Assembly: GCF_028640845.1 (NCBI RefSeq)
Contig: NC_080541.1
Span: 141,387,464-141,451,463, forward strand
Length of the DNA stretch: 64,000 nucleotides
Origin: Ahaetulla prasina
Taxonomy: Eukaryota > Chordata > Lepidosauria > Squamata > Colubridae
Reading direction: 5' to 3'
Part shown: piece after piece, positions 12,399 to 24,241 of the stretch
Layout: every line of letters begins with the position of its first letter
Numbering within the stretch: position 1 is the stretch's first letter
Notes under the pieces: model-generated
Database searches by the model: none
Told to the model about the DNA's origin: nothing
What the model saw: the letters and a program-made list of their open reading frames with translations, nothing else
Program-made: the position numbers and the translations under genes

Positions 12399-12753
12399 GG
12401 TAAAGGTAAAGGTTCCCCTTGCACATATGTGCTAGTCGTTCCCGACTCTAGGGGGCGGTACGCATCTCCATTTCAAAGCCAAAGAGCCAGCGATGTCCGT
12501 AGACATCTCCGTGGTCATGTGGCTGGCATGACTAAACGCCAAAGGCGCACAGAATGCTGTTACCCTCCCACCAAAGGTGGTCCCTATTTTTCTACTTGCA
12601 TTTTTTATGTGCTTTCGAACTGCTAGGTTGGCAGAAGCTGGGACAAGTAACGGGAGCTCACCCCGTTATCCGGCACTAGGAATTCGAACCACTGAACTGT
12701 CGACCATTCGATTGACAAGCTCAGTGTCTTAGCCACTGAGCCAGCACAGCCCT
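12399..12753 (-). repeat. Sauria-type tRNA SINE (complete, minus strand)
   Basis: It has the same head and tail as the copy at 5.1 kb; the flanking duplication ATCTTCTGAATA lies at 12387-12398 and 12754-12765. Confidence 0.92.
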
Positions 12754-13102
12754 ATCTTCTGAATATACCCACCCTATCGGCCCTGTATTCATTGTCTGTG
12801 CCCCACGCAGGCAGCATTCCAATGGAGCACTCTGTTTTTGTTCCATTAGGTCTTCAAAGAAAGTCAAGCTGCAACCAACTCTCGTGAGCTTTAAAATAAG
12901 CCTCACAGAAGGCACTGGGATTTAGTTGGGTGGGGAACACCAAGGGATTTTCATCCTCAATCCATCATTTGTTTGCCACAATTAATTTTTGTTGGATAAG
13001 GCTTGGCTACCCAGTTGAAGATCTTCCTCCCTTTTTCCGTTGTGGTTCTCTGTCGTGCCACCCAGACATGCCAATTGTTAAGATGTGTCTTATCCCACCC
13101 AA

Positions 13103-13462
13103 TAGGAGGGACGCGGTAGCTCAGGGGCTAGGACCCTGAGCTTGTCGATCCAAAGATCAGCAGTTCAGCGGTTCGAATCCCTAGTGCTGCCATGTAGCGA
13201 GGTGAGCTCCCATTACTTGTCTCAGCTTCTGCCAACCTAGCAGTTCAAAAGCACATAAAAAATGCAAGTAGAAAAAATAGGGAACATCTTTGGAGGGAAA
13301 GTAACAGCATTCCATGCACTTTTGGCGTTGAGTTATGCCGGCCACATGACTACGGAGATATCTTCGGACAGCGCTGGCTCTTCGGCTTTGAAACGGTGAT
13401 GAGCACCCTCCCCCTAGAGTCGGGAACGACTAACACATATGTGCGAGGGGAACCTTTACCTT
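13103..13462 (+). repeat. Sauria-type tRNA SINE (complete, plus strand)
   Basis: A tRNA-like head with B box GGTTCGAATCC near 13170, a central body, and the tail GGGGAACCTTTACC. The flanks share TTATCCCACC (about 13090-13099 and 13463-13472). Confidence 0.9.
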
Positions 13463-13479
13463 TTATCCCACCAAGGTGC

Positions 13480-13842
13480 CCTTATGATAACACAGGAGAA
13501 GATTCTTGATTAATGGTTTCTTGGAAGCATCACTGCCCGAGTTCCCACTTGCACAGGCAAAAAAACCTTTCAGAGAGGAACACAGAGTCATTCGCTCTCC
13601 ATTGGCAGAGAAAGATCAACAGCTGCAAATGGTCTTCTGGACAGAGTCTGCCCTCCAAGACACTACATTGTTTCTGCAATGACCACTGAACCAAGCCTTT
13701 CAAACGGCTTGTATTGTTTTTTATGTAAAAGAAAAAGGTCTGTGTGAGCCATTCAAAACTGTCCACTGGATTGTCTACCTGCAGTGTTTTTATTCATGTT
13801 TTTCCTACGCAGGTATGCATATATTGAAACAATGGACATTAA
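13480..13842. other. Non-coding, no recognised feature
   Basis: No repeat or gene signature recognised. Confidence 0.4.
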
Positions 13843-14018
13843 ATTAGAATAGAATAGAATTTTTTATTGGCCAAGTGTGATTGGACATACAAGGAATTTG
13901 TCTTGGTGCATATGCTCTCAGTGTACATAAAAGAAAAGATGCCTTCGTCAAGAATTCTACGGTATAACACTTAATGATAGTCATAGGGTACAAATAAGCA
14001 ATCAGGAAATTACATCAC
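13843..14018 (-). mobile_element. 3' end of L2/CR1-type LINE with AATAG tail
   Basis: It begins at the left with AATAGAATAGAAT, then TTTATTGGCCAAGTGTGATT, the signature 3' end of a LINE found at least nine times in this window. Strongly 5' truncated. Confidence 0.85.
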
Positions 14019-14029
14019 ATTCCTTTAAT

Positions 14030-14260
14030 TGCTTTACTCTAGAACTAAGAAGAAATTTTCTGACATTAGAACAATTAACCAGTGGAACAACTTGCCTCCA
14101 GAAATTGTGAATACTCCAACACTGGAAGTTTTTAAGAAGAGTTTGGATAACCATTTGTCTGAAATAGTATAGGGTTTCCTGTCTGAGCAGGGGGTTGGAC
14201 TAGAAGACCTCCAAGGTCTCTTCCAACTCTGTTATATTCTATTCTAGTCTATGATTTGCT
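14030..14260 (+). mobile_element. CR1 LINE 3' end, plus strand
   Basis: It contains TTTAAGAAGAGTTTGGATAA, GGGGGTTGGACTAGAAGAC and TCTTCCAACTCTG, the conserved 3' end of amniote CR1 LINEs, ending in TATTCTATTCTA. Confidence 0.85.
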
Positions 14261-14418
14261 AAACAACAACAAAGACAAAACCCAGGCAGCAATTACCCTT
14301 CCCCAATTAATATCCTCCTGCTATGTTAGAAAATGCAAATAGTCAATAGAATAATAAAGGATTCAAGAGATGGGAAAAAAATGCTAGATTCAGTTTTAAC
14401 ATCTGCAATCATCCATAC

Positions 14419-14726
14419 CAGAGGTGGGTTTCAGCAGGTTCTGACCAATTCTGGAGAACCAGTAGTGGAAATTTTGAGTAGTTTGAAGAATTGGTAGTAA
14501 AAATTCTGACTGGCCCCGTCCCCATCTATTTTCTGCCTCCCAAGTCCCAGCTGATTGGGAGGAAATGGGGATTTTGCAGTATCCTTCCACTAGAGTGAGG
14601 AGGGAATGGAGATTTTACAGTACCCTTCTCCTGCCACGCCCACCAAGCCATACCCACCAAGTCATGCAACACCCACCAAGCCACATCCACAGAACCGGCA
14701 GTAAAAAAAATTGAAATCCACTACTG
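14419..14726. mobile_element. hAT MITE, CAGTGGTGGG family
   Basis: It starts CAGAGGTGGGTTTCAGC and ends GAAATCCACTACTG, with flanks ATCCATAC (14411-14418) and ATCCATAT (14727-14734), 7 of 8 identical. Confidence 0.88.
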
Positions 14727-14734
14727 ATCCATAT

Positions 14735-15420
14735 TGCATTAAATTTGTATGCTGCCTGACTCTCAGCAACTTTAGGTGGCTCACAACAATAAAAGAAAGT
14801 ATGATAATAAAACAGAAAATATCAAAGAACAACGGTGGCAAACATGATGATGTGAGGGTCCCACCCTCTCTTAGGAAAGGCCAGGGTGAAGAACCAGAGC
14901 TTTGTGTCTCTTCTAAAAAACACTAGAGCAGGAGCCATCTGGATTTCAGATGAAACTTTATTTAAGAGATGCTTCAGAGAAGGCACCCCTTCATGGACCT
15001 GAGAAATGGCACTGCAGAATTAATTTGGTAAAGTGTTAAGGTGCCAGGCTAGGAACCAAACAACTGTGAGCTCTCGTCCTGCCTTAGACACAAAGCCAAG
15101 TTGCTAATTTTGAACCAGTCACTTTGTCTCTGCCCTAAGAGAGAGGCAATGAGCAAAACACTTCCAGAAAACCTTGCTAAGAAAACTAGGAAAAGAACTA
15201 CAGGGAGTAATCCAGGGAATAGTCCAGGCCAGTTGCCAGGAAGTAAAAAAATGGACTCAAAGTCATCCAAAAATATTTGAAAGAGCCTGGAGCATGCCAA
15301 TCTTGGCGGATCAAGTTAACTAGGCAGAGGTTACGAGAAACATAACATCTCTGTACAGCTTTATAGGTAACAGCCAGCAGCTTAAATCGCATCTGGAAGC
15401 AAATTAACAACAACACAACT
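14735..15420 (-). mobile_element. Decayed CR1-like LINE 3' region with a SINE inside
   Basis: The segment GCATTAAATTTGTATGCTGCC and later TTAAATCGCATCTGGAAGCA match the 3' part of the younger CR1 at 43.5-45 kb (minus strand), heavily diverged. A tRNA SINE (15024-15270) interrupts it. Confidence 0.55.
15024..15270 (+). repeat. Old tRNA-derived SINE (second family)
   Basis: The body has AACCAGTCACTTTGTCTCTG and AGGCAATGAGCAAAACACTT, the same family as 5468-5655 and 30708-30925. The head is decayed. Confidence 0.6.
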
Positions 15421-15770
15421 CATAAAGAAGGCAAGGAAGAACTAGGCAAGGTAGGAAGGACCAAAGGAGCAATTTGCTTTTATGAATTTTCTATCAAAGC
15501 CCTTCTTGAAAACAGGTTTGTTAAACAGGAACGACCATCTTAGTACTAAGAACTATATTGGAGCTCCTCTTGACTTCACCCTGCTTACACATCTCAATCT
15601 AAGGCAGCTAAAAGGAGCCTGTTTTGATGAAGGCCGTGAAAAGACCCTTCTGCTACAACATAGGCTGAGGCATCTCCAAAGTTGAAGAGCCTGTGATATG
15701 GGTTTTAGGGAATCCTGCAGCATTCACCAGAGGTAGTCAACCTGAAGCCTCTTCAGCATTCCCAAATTTA

Positions 15771-16259
15771 CCCTATTTTTGGGAGTATAAGATGCTCTGG
15801 ACTGTAAGACGCACCTACCTTTTTTGGTGGGGAAAACAAGAAAAATAACTCCCAGCAGTTTTGGCTCCTTGCAGCAAACAGCAAATAGCCTGCTTTACTT
15901 TCATTTTTGTTTTCAGCATAGCTTGATTAGCACAAGAAAAAATAATCTGCTCCCAGCAATTTACCTCTTTGCAGCAAGTAGCAGAGGCCCACGCAGCAAT
16001 AGGCAATGGCAATCCCTGTAGCCTGAAACAGCTGCGAGTCGGGCGGCCAATCCAAGGGACAATCAACTTGTTCTGTGCTGAAGCTGAAATGGGCTATTTC
16101 TTTTTGCTGTTTGCTACAAGGAGGTAAATTGCTGGGAGGCAGAGGCCAGAGGGTGGGGGCCAGAGGGTGGGCGGGGCTACATTCAGTGTATAAGATGCAC
16201 CTAAATTTTCACCCCCTTTTAGGGGGGGAAAGGTGCATCTTATACTCTGAAAAATACAG
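15771..16259. mobile_element. Mariner/pogo-like MITE (TATTTTTGGAGTATAAG ends)
   Basis: The left end CCCTATTTTTGGGAGTATAAG and right end CTTATACTCTGAAAAATACAG are inverted repeats, each bordered by TA (15769-15770 and 16260-16261). AAGACGCACCT and AGGTGCATCTT form a second inverted pair. Confidence 0.8.
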
Positions 16260-16261
16260 TA

Positions 16262-18758
16262 GTCTGGGAAAACAAGTCACAGCACTGCCTAGTCTATTCA
16301 CCTTCAACTCCTATGTGGCTTCCTCTGGCACTCATGATCCATGGAAAGCTTTGTCTTACAGCAATATCGAAAGACTGGCCATTTTGAACAAACGTCATCC
16401 TGCAGTATGAGCTGAAGGCAGCCACCTCAAGGTCTTCTTGCATTGCTCAGTCCCAAAATCACCCAGCCAGTCCAGGGTGGGAATGCTGAGAGGAACTTTT
16501 TTCAAGCAGCGGGTTGAAGAGGCTTAAGGCCACCCCAATCACTTGACTGAGTCAAATCAAGTGGGTCCCTCACTTCAACAAAGCAAAGCAGGTCATCTTT
16601 AATAGCTCTAAGCACTTACTTGAAGTGAATCTGAGTCATTCCACATAGTGACTACACCGTAAAAGGCAGAGCTGGATTAAATATATAATCTTCCTCCACA
16701 GCTCCAATAAAATAAATAAACCTCCAGTTACAAAGAGGCAACATTCTTTATTACTTGCATTCAGAACCAAGAGCCATACAGATAGACATCCACACAGAAT
16801 TATATATATACAAGAATAAATAGTAGCAACTGTTGAACTCAGTGAAAATCTCAATAGGGATAACTCCTTCTCTTCCACCCAAGAGCTGGAAAATATCCTT
16901 AAAAGAGCATGAAAACACAGTGTCTATTTCAACGAGTCAACTCTTTGCCCTCCCCTTGGGAGCCCAGCTAGCTTCCAAAAATCTCACGCAGCAGTTTGTC
17001 GCATGTCATTTATTTATTTAACAAATTTATATGGCTGCCCAAATCACACACTGGTTCTTGGCTGCTTGATCCTTCTTTGACCTCCTCCTTGCTTGCCTAG
17101 GCAAATCTTGTCTGCTTCTCTTCTTCCTCCTCCACTTTGTCAGCCACGATCTTCTTCCAGACAATACATATTCTCCCAGTTAAAATGTCCATCTCCATGT
17201 CTTTGGAGATTCTTGATCATCCATGTCGGTCCCATTTTTCCAAAAGGTCCAGCTCCTTGTAGTCCACCTGTTCTGTCCCCTCCCGGCCTCAGGGGGCACA
17301 GACACAAAACCACCTGTGCCAAACTACTAAAACTTCTTGACTTCTTTATGTCTTACCTATGAATAATCCTTTTCTTAGTTTTTAACCTTGAACGTATTTG
17401 AATTTATCTGGCTCAGGGCACATCCACCCTGCAGCTGGTACCCAGTTAAGCAGAAGTCACCACCAGATAAGTCAAGAAAGAAGCAATACCTCAGTCAAGT
17501 TACCATCAGTGAAGAAACCAGACTCCCACTAAGATCGGCGGGGCAAACTACAATAGATAAACTACTGTCAGCATTCCAAGTAACACATCCATCAAAATCA
17601 GAACTCTGAGACAGGTAAATTCCTCAAAGAACATGTTTATTGGATAAATCATATTGGCACAGCTAGTGAAAATCAACTCTAAAAGTTCCCGTGGGTTTTT
17701 CCCTAATTAAAAGAGCAAATATTTCCTTCCCCAGATGTCACCAGTCACATTGTCCAATGAAAGTAGCTGGCAGGCTGCTTGGTCACTCCTCTCCTTCAAC
17801 AGCCACCAGTTGGGATGACCTTGGTTCCCACAAGAAAACTTTTTGTTTTGACTGTTTGCCGATCTATCTACTTCCCCCCTCCCTTCCCCCTCTCAGAATT
17901 TGTGACAACTATGCAGCAAAAGATGGCATCGGCCAGGTTCACTTCAGAGTTGACAACTGCAAGCAACTCTACTCTCCCTCACACTGATGTTATTTACCCT
18001 GATAAAGAAATACCTGCAAGAAAATAACCAAGCTCAGAGAACACTACTAATTTCATATATGGTGAGATCTCCAGTTAAAATAGGGGGTGAGGTAAATAGA
18101 CTGGTGAGCTTGGAATCCTTCCAGGGGAGGAAGCGACAGACGCCAGATCCTCTGTAATATCCCTGAATACCTGTCTCTTCCCAAGAAAATACAGACAGTC
18201 GGTCAAGATTCTTGTAAATAAGCAAGCAATAATAAATTATTTGATCACGTCACAGCGTCATTAAGATTCCTTGCCCCTGGCATATATTAATATTTGTATA
18301 CTAACTCTTTATCTAACTATCGGAATACAGTAAGATTAATAAAAACAAAGCATTTAAACATTATAGTATATCTCTCCACAATAATCAGGAATAAAACTCC
18401 CAGCCTCACTCCCCATCTGGCATTTGATTAGTTTAGTCTAGCCAAATCAGGGTTCCGCATTCCACAAAGAAAATCTGATGCCTGGAGAAGACCTTTCCTT
18501 TAAAGTGAACCAATCAGGTGACAGCTGAGTAAGGAGAAGGAGCTAGCCAATCACATTCCTTTTGATACCAATGCCTGAATCTGGCTCATAATTAAAAGAA
18601 TGGAATGATGCAAATATAAACAGGTGTATTCCGAAGCAAATCCTAGCATATTAAATGGGGACTAGTTTCACCTATATATGTTCAGGATTTGTATATTACT
18701 ATTACTTAGCAACCGGTCTGTCAGACATAAGTAACAAACATGTTACCTCCACTTAAAG
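16262..18758. other. Non-coding; possible old LTR remnants
   Basis: A (TTTA)n-to-CR1-like tail scrap lies near 17005-17060. AATAAA-like signals on the minus strand (near 16735 and 17635) and CCAAT boxes near 18510-18560 would fit decayed minus-strand LTRs, but I could not find paired ends or target duplications, so none is called. Confidence 0.35.
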
Positions 18759-18788
18759 CAGCGGTTCTCAATCTGTGGGTCGGGACCC
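18759..18788. mobile_element. SPIN/hAT-like terminal scrap
   Basis: About 30 bp starting CAGCGGTTCTCAATCTGTGG and continuing GTCGGGACCC resemble the terminal inverted repeat of SPIN-type hAT transposons. It stops exactly where the 2.3-kb direct repeat begins; no second end was found. Confidence 0.5.
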
Positions 18789-21120
18789 ACAGTATAAAGG
18801 GTTTTTAAATACATATATTCACGTACATAAAGAATAAGGAATCTGCAAACACATCTTAGAAAAGAAGCCTGACACAAGGGAAATAGTGAAGAAATGGCAA
18901 AGACAATGGACACACACAACCATTAGAATTCATCCCATCCAAACTTCTAGACAAATATACAGGGAAACCTAAAACAAGTATAGATTGCATATGTGCATTT
19001 TGGGAAACGTAGCATATCTAACAGCAATACAGAAAATGTATATCTTTAGAGAAACACAACAAAAATATAATCTACAAGAAAAAAATGTTCCCAAACTTGG
19101 AAGAAAATTCACAAGGCCTTTTTCAGACAGAAGATTATTTTCCTTATAATTTAATAATAATTTTATTAAATTTATAGTTGCAATAATATAAACAAATACA
19201 AACTAAAAAGAAAAGAATAAAAAAATAGTGCAGAGATGAAAAATTTACAAAACAAATGAAAAATAATGTAGTTAAAAGAGAAAGAAATATATAAAGTAAT
19301 GACTTTTTTCTTCATTTCTTTATACAATAAGTATAAATAATTTTAGTAACCTATCACGTTTTGTTAAAATAAAACAAATGATCTATGCTTCCTATATACC
19401 CTTTCTTATCTATAAACAAACCTTAAACCCTCATCATTAGTCCTGGTTAGCAAAAGTCCATTAAGGGTTACCAGAGACAGCAACATATCTCTTTTTGTCT
19501 TGATCAAATAAATCAACTTTATATTCCTTCCCATTACTTTTGACAATCTTGATCTTTGATCCCTTCAAATTATGTCCTAAAATTTAATTTCTTTTCATGT
19601 TTTCTTTGTCCTTTCTCAAAAAATTCTTCAAAGGTTCCAGCCTGTTTTTAAAATCCAGTTTAGGAAAATTATCCAGGTAACTCTTCTGACTTGCTATTTA
19701 TATATCCCTTCTAATAATTAAGATAGCTAGTTTCTTTTATATATCCACTGTAACATCTTTTTCCATGTCATTCTTATATGACTTCTGCTATCATTTTTAA
19801 ATCCACTTTCAGATCACTCTCAATTTTGTTTGAAAAGCTTGTTCTTTTTCTATATAGGCTTTTAAATACAGTCTATTTAAAGGGGCAGACTCTTAAAATT
19901 AACTTCTGAGTCCAGTATTCAAAAATATTCTTTAATATGTGTAATATTAAAATATTTGCCTTCATTCTCTATTTGTAAGTTGACTTTAAGGGTTCTTCTC
20001 CTTCAATTCCTACTAGTAACCTCTATTCCTTCTAGTTCCCTCTGGTGTCCAACCATCAAAGCCCTATTCTATCAAAACAAAAGCATATTCCCATGGGAAG
20101 GATTCTTGCAAGCAATTCCAAAATCATCTTTCAAATTCATCTGGATTTTTATTAATTTGTAACATTCTAAAACCAAAGTTTTATTCACCCTTTTGCCGTT
20201 TATTCCCCTCCCCCAATTAAATCCTTAATTTAATATTTAATATTTTTTTTTCACGAAGGGTTGAAGGAAACTCACATGCATTTTCAGACATGTCAGTCAA
20301 AAGGTTCCTAATAGCTGAGAAACGGTTAGCAAGCATTTTCTGAAATTAATTAGTAAAGGAAGTATGCAAACCCAGTGTTCTTTTAAAGGCACCAACCGTG
20401 GTTTGAGCAAGCTAGCCATTCCCTCACCTTCCAGAGCTATGCCACAGAGCACAAAGAACTATTGTGTGGCGTGCTTGTAAACAGTCTCAAGACTCCTCCA
20501 TTTCCAGAGAGAAATTTCAAAGAACTGGTCTACTCATTGGCTCTTCATTCTGCTGCAGTTGTCAGCTTTACTCTTAGTCGAGCCATCCTCATTTTGCCAC
20601 TTCTTCCCCAGCAATCCCAAGATTGGTTAACATTTTTATGTATTCAATTTACATCTCACTTTTCTACTCCCATGTACAGCAAGGGTGGCTAAATGAAGCA
20701 ACTGATGCAGAAATGGGTTGAACATAATTTACACTCCATAAAATGAGAACACCAATGAAAACCAACTGAACTGGACATTCCTACTCATCTAAGCATCCAA
20801 AAGACCAGGATTCTTTAAGGGTCAAAGTACACAGACCTAAATATAAATCCATGCGTAGTCTCTCTCTAGGTGACTTTAATGAAGTTAAATGTCTCCAGAA
20901 AACGACCTTAGATTTGGAGTTTCATTTTCAGTCATTTCCCCTCGCTAAAAAAAAATAAAGCTAAATATATGATAGGTTGAAGAGCGCAACAGATATTCTA
21001 CCGTGAACTTCTGCAGATCTAGATTTATAGTTGAAGTGACTGAAATGTTTCCTTTCACCCCACTCCCTGCTTTCTCTTTCAATAATTATGATCGCTCATT
21101 TATTTATCAAACACAGTATA
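18789..21120 (+). repeat. 2.3-kb direct repeat, copy 1
   Basis: Nearly identical to 24242-26564, with only small indels and scattered substitutions on reading. It starts ACAGTATAAAGG and ends AACACAGTATA, so the octamer ACAGTATA lies at both ends. The interior is AT-rich with some L1-like flavour at the left; frames inside (20462-20692) have no family match. Confidence 0.9.
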
Positions 21121-21990
21121 GCACATATAACTTAAGCAAACAGGCATGAGTCACCCATCATACTGATAAGCCTAAAACAACCCACACATCCTGTTTTACA
21201 TACCACCATGAGTGGATTCATGGTAAACAAGCCCACATTACAGTATATCTTAGTGAGATACATGAATCTAGTCACAAGCATTATGAAGCAAGAAGTAAAA
21301 ATTATTACCTTAAATATCAATCCATATATAGAGAAAGCTTATTTCAGCTTGAACAATTCATTTTACTGTCAAGAACACTTCAGCTGCATTCTGAATGAAG
21401 ATTTTGCAAAAATCAATGATTTAACACCTGTCGTTTCAGCACTGCCAATGCTGAACTGGGAAAATCTATACCTCAGACAGTTCAGAAAAGGGAACACAAA
21501 AAAACACACGAGGATCAATAACAGGATTATTGATAGCTTCCAGGAGCTTCAGGTAATCCTTATATTCTAAGAAAACGATTCATGCAAGTTACGATATTGA
21601 ATCTATTATCAACATTTTAAACTTATAATATTCAATTGAAGTCAGAACTTTTCTTTATACGGTTGATGGATAAACAATTAGAAAAAGAATCATGGATCAT
21701 TTCATTATATGATTATTGCAGCAACATTGTTATAATGCACGAAGATGGAAAGATTTAGCATTCTCCACCATAACAGAACATGCTGGGATGGCCAAATTCA
21801 CTTCTTTGACTAGGGAAAGGACATTATTGATATTTATCAATGACTAGAAACCTCATGGACTCTTTGTATAAGAAAGAACATTATTTTGTGACTTACAGTT
21901 CCAATTATTAGAAAGAATAACTTATGATAACATTTGAAGAAAGTGGTTTGATTAGAACGGTATGTATAATTGCTAAGATAAATATCATAA
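21121..21990. other. Non-coding spacer between the direct repeats
   Basis: A 120-codon frame at 21208-21570 resembles no family and overlaps an antisense frame. No repeat recognised. Confidence 0.4.
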
Positions 21991-21992
21991 GA

Positions 21993-21994
21993 TA

Positions 21995-22067
<73 letters not shown>
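21993..22067. repeat. (GATA)n microsatellite
   Basis: About 18 uninterrupted tetramers. GATA arrays (Bkm-type) were first described from snake DNA and are enriched on sex chromosomes in several snakes, but occur elsewhere. Confidence 0.95.
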
Positions 22068-22142
22068 GGTTTTTTAATTGTTTCTACCTTATTTTCTCTG
22101 TTTTTTTCCTATTCTTTTCTCTTTTTTTCTTATATTTTGTTG

Positions 22143-22760
22143 TTGTTAGTTGCAAAGTCGTGTCTGACCCATCGCAACACCATGGACAAAGTTCCTCCAG
22201 GCCTTCCTGTCCTCTACCATCCTCTGGAGTCCATTTAAGCTCACACCTACTGCTTCAATGACTCCACCCAACCACCTCGTTCTCTGTCGTCCCCTTCTTC
22301 TTTCGTCCTCAATCTTTGCCAGCATTAGGCTCATCTCCAGTGACTCCTTCTTTCTCATTAGGTGACCAAAATATTTGAGTTTCATCTTCAGGATCTGGCT
22401 TTCTAAAGAGCAGTCAGGGTTGATCTGTAGGACTGACCGGTCTGATCGTCTTGCAGTCCATGGGACTCGCAGGAGTCTTCTCCAACAGCATAGTTCAAAG
22501 GCCTCAATTCTTTGGTGCTCAGCCTTTCTTAGGGTCCAACTTTCACAGCCATACATTGCAACTGGGAAACCATAGCCTTGACTATATGCACTTTTGTTGG
22601 CAGGGTGATGTCTCTGATTTTTAGTAAGCTGTCTAGATTTGCCATAGCTTTCCTCCCTAGGAGCAAGCATCTTTTAATTTCTTGGCTGCAGTCCCCATCT
22701 GCATTGATCTTGGAGCCCAGGAAAATAAAATTTGTCACTACCTCCATTTCTTCCCCATCT
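22143..22760 (-). mobile_element. BovB (RTE) LINE, 3' part of ORF2
   Basis: The minus-strand frame 22146-22670 encodes the C-terminal region of BovB reverse transcriptase, with YGCESWTLRKAEHQRIEAFE, CCWRRLLRVPWTARRSD and MKLKYFGHLMRKKESLEMSL. A second frame (22529-22747) carries the adjoining upstream part, so there is at least one frameshift. It is 5' truncated. BovB moves horizontally among vertebrates and is abundant in squamates; it supplies the Sauria SINE tail. Confidence 0.93.
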
Positions 22761-23243
22761 ATTTGTCAGGAATTGAGAGGGCCAGATGCCATGATCTTAG
22801 CTTTCTTACATTTACTTTACTATATTTTTCTTTCTTTTTCTCTTTCTTTCAATGAATTATTATTATTGAGGTTAAATCTTTAATAACAGTTATTTTAAAA
22901 ACATTTTAAACCAATGTCCATATATTCTTCTTCTGCTGTAATTCACCTGGATCTCAATTTAAAGATGCTAAAATATAACACCTCTTTAAAGGAGAACTAG
23001 GAAATGGGAGGGAACATTGCCATGTGATTCCCAAGTTCATTTTCTGATCTACCTTATTAAATGTCTATCTAAGAGCAGACTGCATGGAACAAAATGTCTA
23101 CACAATTCCTTTTATCTTCTCTTAGTCAAGACTGGTCTAGAATGGCAAGATTAACAGCACAATTTTGAATCACCGCTCAGGCAAGAATCAAAAGGGAGTC
23201 CAGCAACGTTAGTCCGATATAGCAACTTACATTTAGCCAATGA
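22761..23243. other. Non-coding, no recognised feature
   Basis: AT-rich; no repeat ends seen. Confidence 0.4.
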
Positions 23244-23306
23244 AATAGAATAGAATAGAATAGAATAGAATAGAATAGAATAGAATAGAATAGAATAGAA
23301 TAGAAT
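23244..23306. repeat. (AATAG)n microsatellite
   Basis: About 12 pentamers with no LINE body attached on its right; 23307-23340 is a short A/T palindrome. In this window the same pentamer forms the tail of L2-type LINEs, so this is probably an orphaned tail. Confidence 0.9.
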
Positions 23307-23465
23307 TTTTTTAAAATTCTATTTTAAAAAATTTAAAAGAAAGAACTTATGTCTCATTTTCTTCTCAATTAAACTTTACCAGTAAGAATTAACTATTTAT
23401 GCCTGGGTTTTTTTTCTACCTTCTTCCTCCCAATTCTTTTTCCTTTTATGTCATGTCTTTAAAAT

Positions 23466-24160
23466 TAGAATAGAATAGAATTTTATTAGCCAAGTGTTAT
23501 TGGACACACAAGGAATTTGTCTTGGTGCATATGCTCTCAGTGTACATAAAAGAAAAGATACGTTCATCAAGGTACAACATTTACAACACAATTGATGGTC
23601 AATATATCAATATAAATCATAAGGATTGCCAGCAACAAGTTATAGTCATACAGTCATAAGTGGAAAGAGATCGGTGATGGGAGCTATGAAACGATTAATA
23701 GTAGTGCAGATTCAGTAAATAGTTTGACAGTGTTGAGGGAATTATTTGTTTAGCAGAGTGATGGCCTTCGGGGAAAAACTGTTCTTGTGTCTAGTTGTTC
23801 TGGTGTGCAGTGCTCTATAGTGTCGTTTTGAGGGTAGGAGTTGAAACAGTTTATGTCCAGGATGCGAGGGATCTGCAAATATTTTCACGGCCCTCTTCTT
23901 GATTCGTGCAGTATACAGGTCCTCAATGGAAGGCAGGTTGGTAGCAATTATTTTTTCTGCATTTCTAATTATCCTCTGAAGTCTGTGTTTTTCTTGTTGG
24001 GTTGCAGAACCGAACCAGACAGTTATAGAGGTGCAAATGACAGACTCAATAATTCCTCTGTAGAATTGGATCAGCAGCTCCTTGGGCAGTTTGAGCTTAC
24101 TGAGTTGGCGCAGAAAGAACATTCTTTGTTGTCCTTTTTTAATGATGTTTTTGATGTTTT
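23466..24160 (-). mobile_element. L2/CR1-type LINE, 3' end with RT C-terminal frame
   Basis: From left: AATAGAATAGAATT tail, TTATTGGCCAAG-type? here TTATTAGCCAAGTGTTATTG, then the minus-strand frame 23742-24122 with KLPKELLIQFYRGIIESVIC, RLQRIIRNAEKIIATNLPSI and DPSHPGHKLFQLLPSKR. These are the C-terminal blocks of an L2-like reverse transcriptase protein. 5' truncated; frame intact over 126 codons. Confidence 0.9.
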
Positions 24161-24241
24161 GATAATTACAATATTATCTTTGTATCTCTGTCTCTAATAT
24201 TATTAGTTATCTTTGTTAACTTATCTTGAAGCCTTTCACCA

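Noticed and set aside
16262..18758. One or two minus-strand LTRs
   Set aside because: Poly(A)-like signals and CCAAT boxes only; no paired termini or target duplications found.
21208..21570. 120-codon frame
   Set aside because: Overlaps an antisense frame, no domain, AT-rich codons; not a supported exon.
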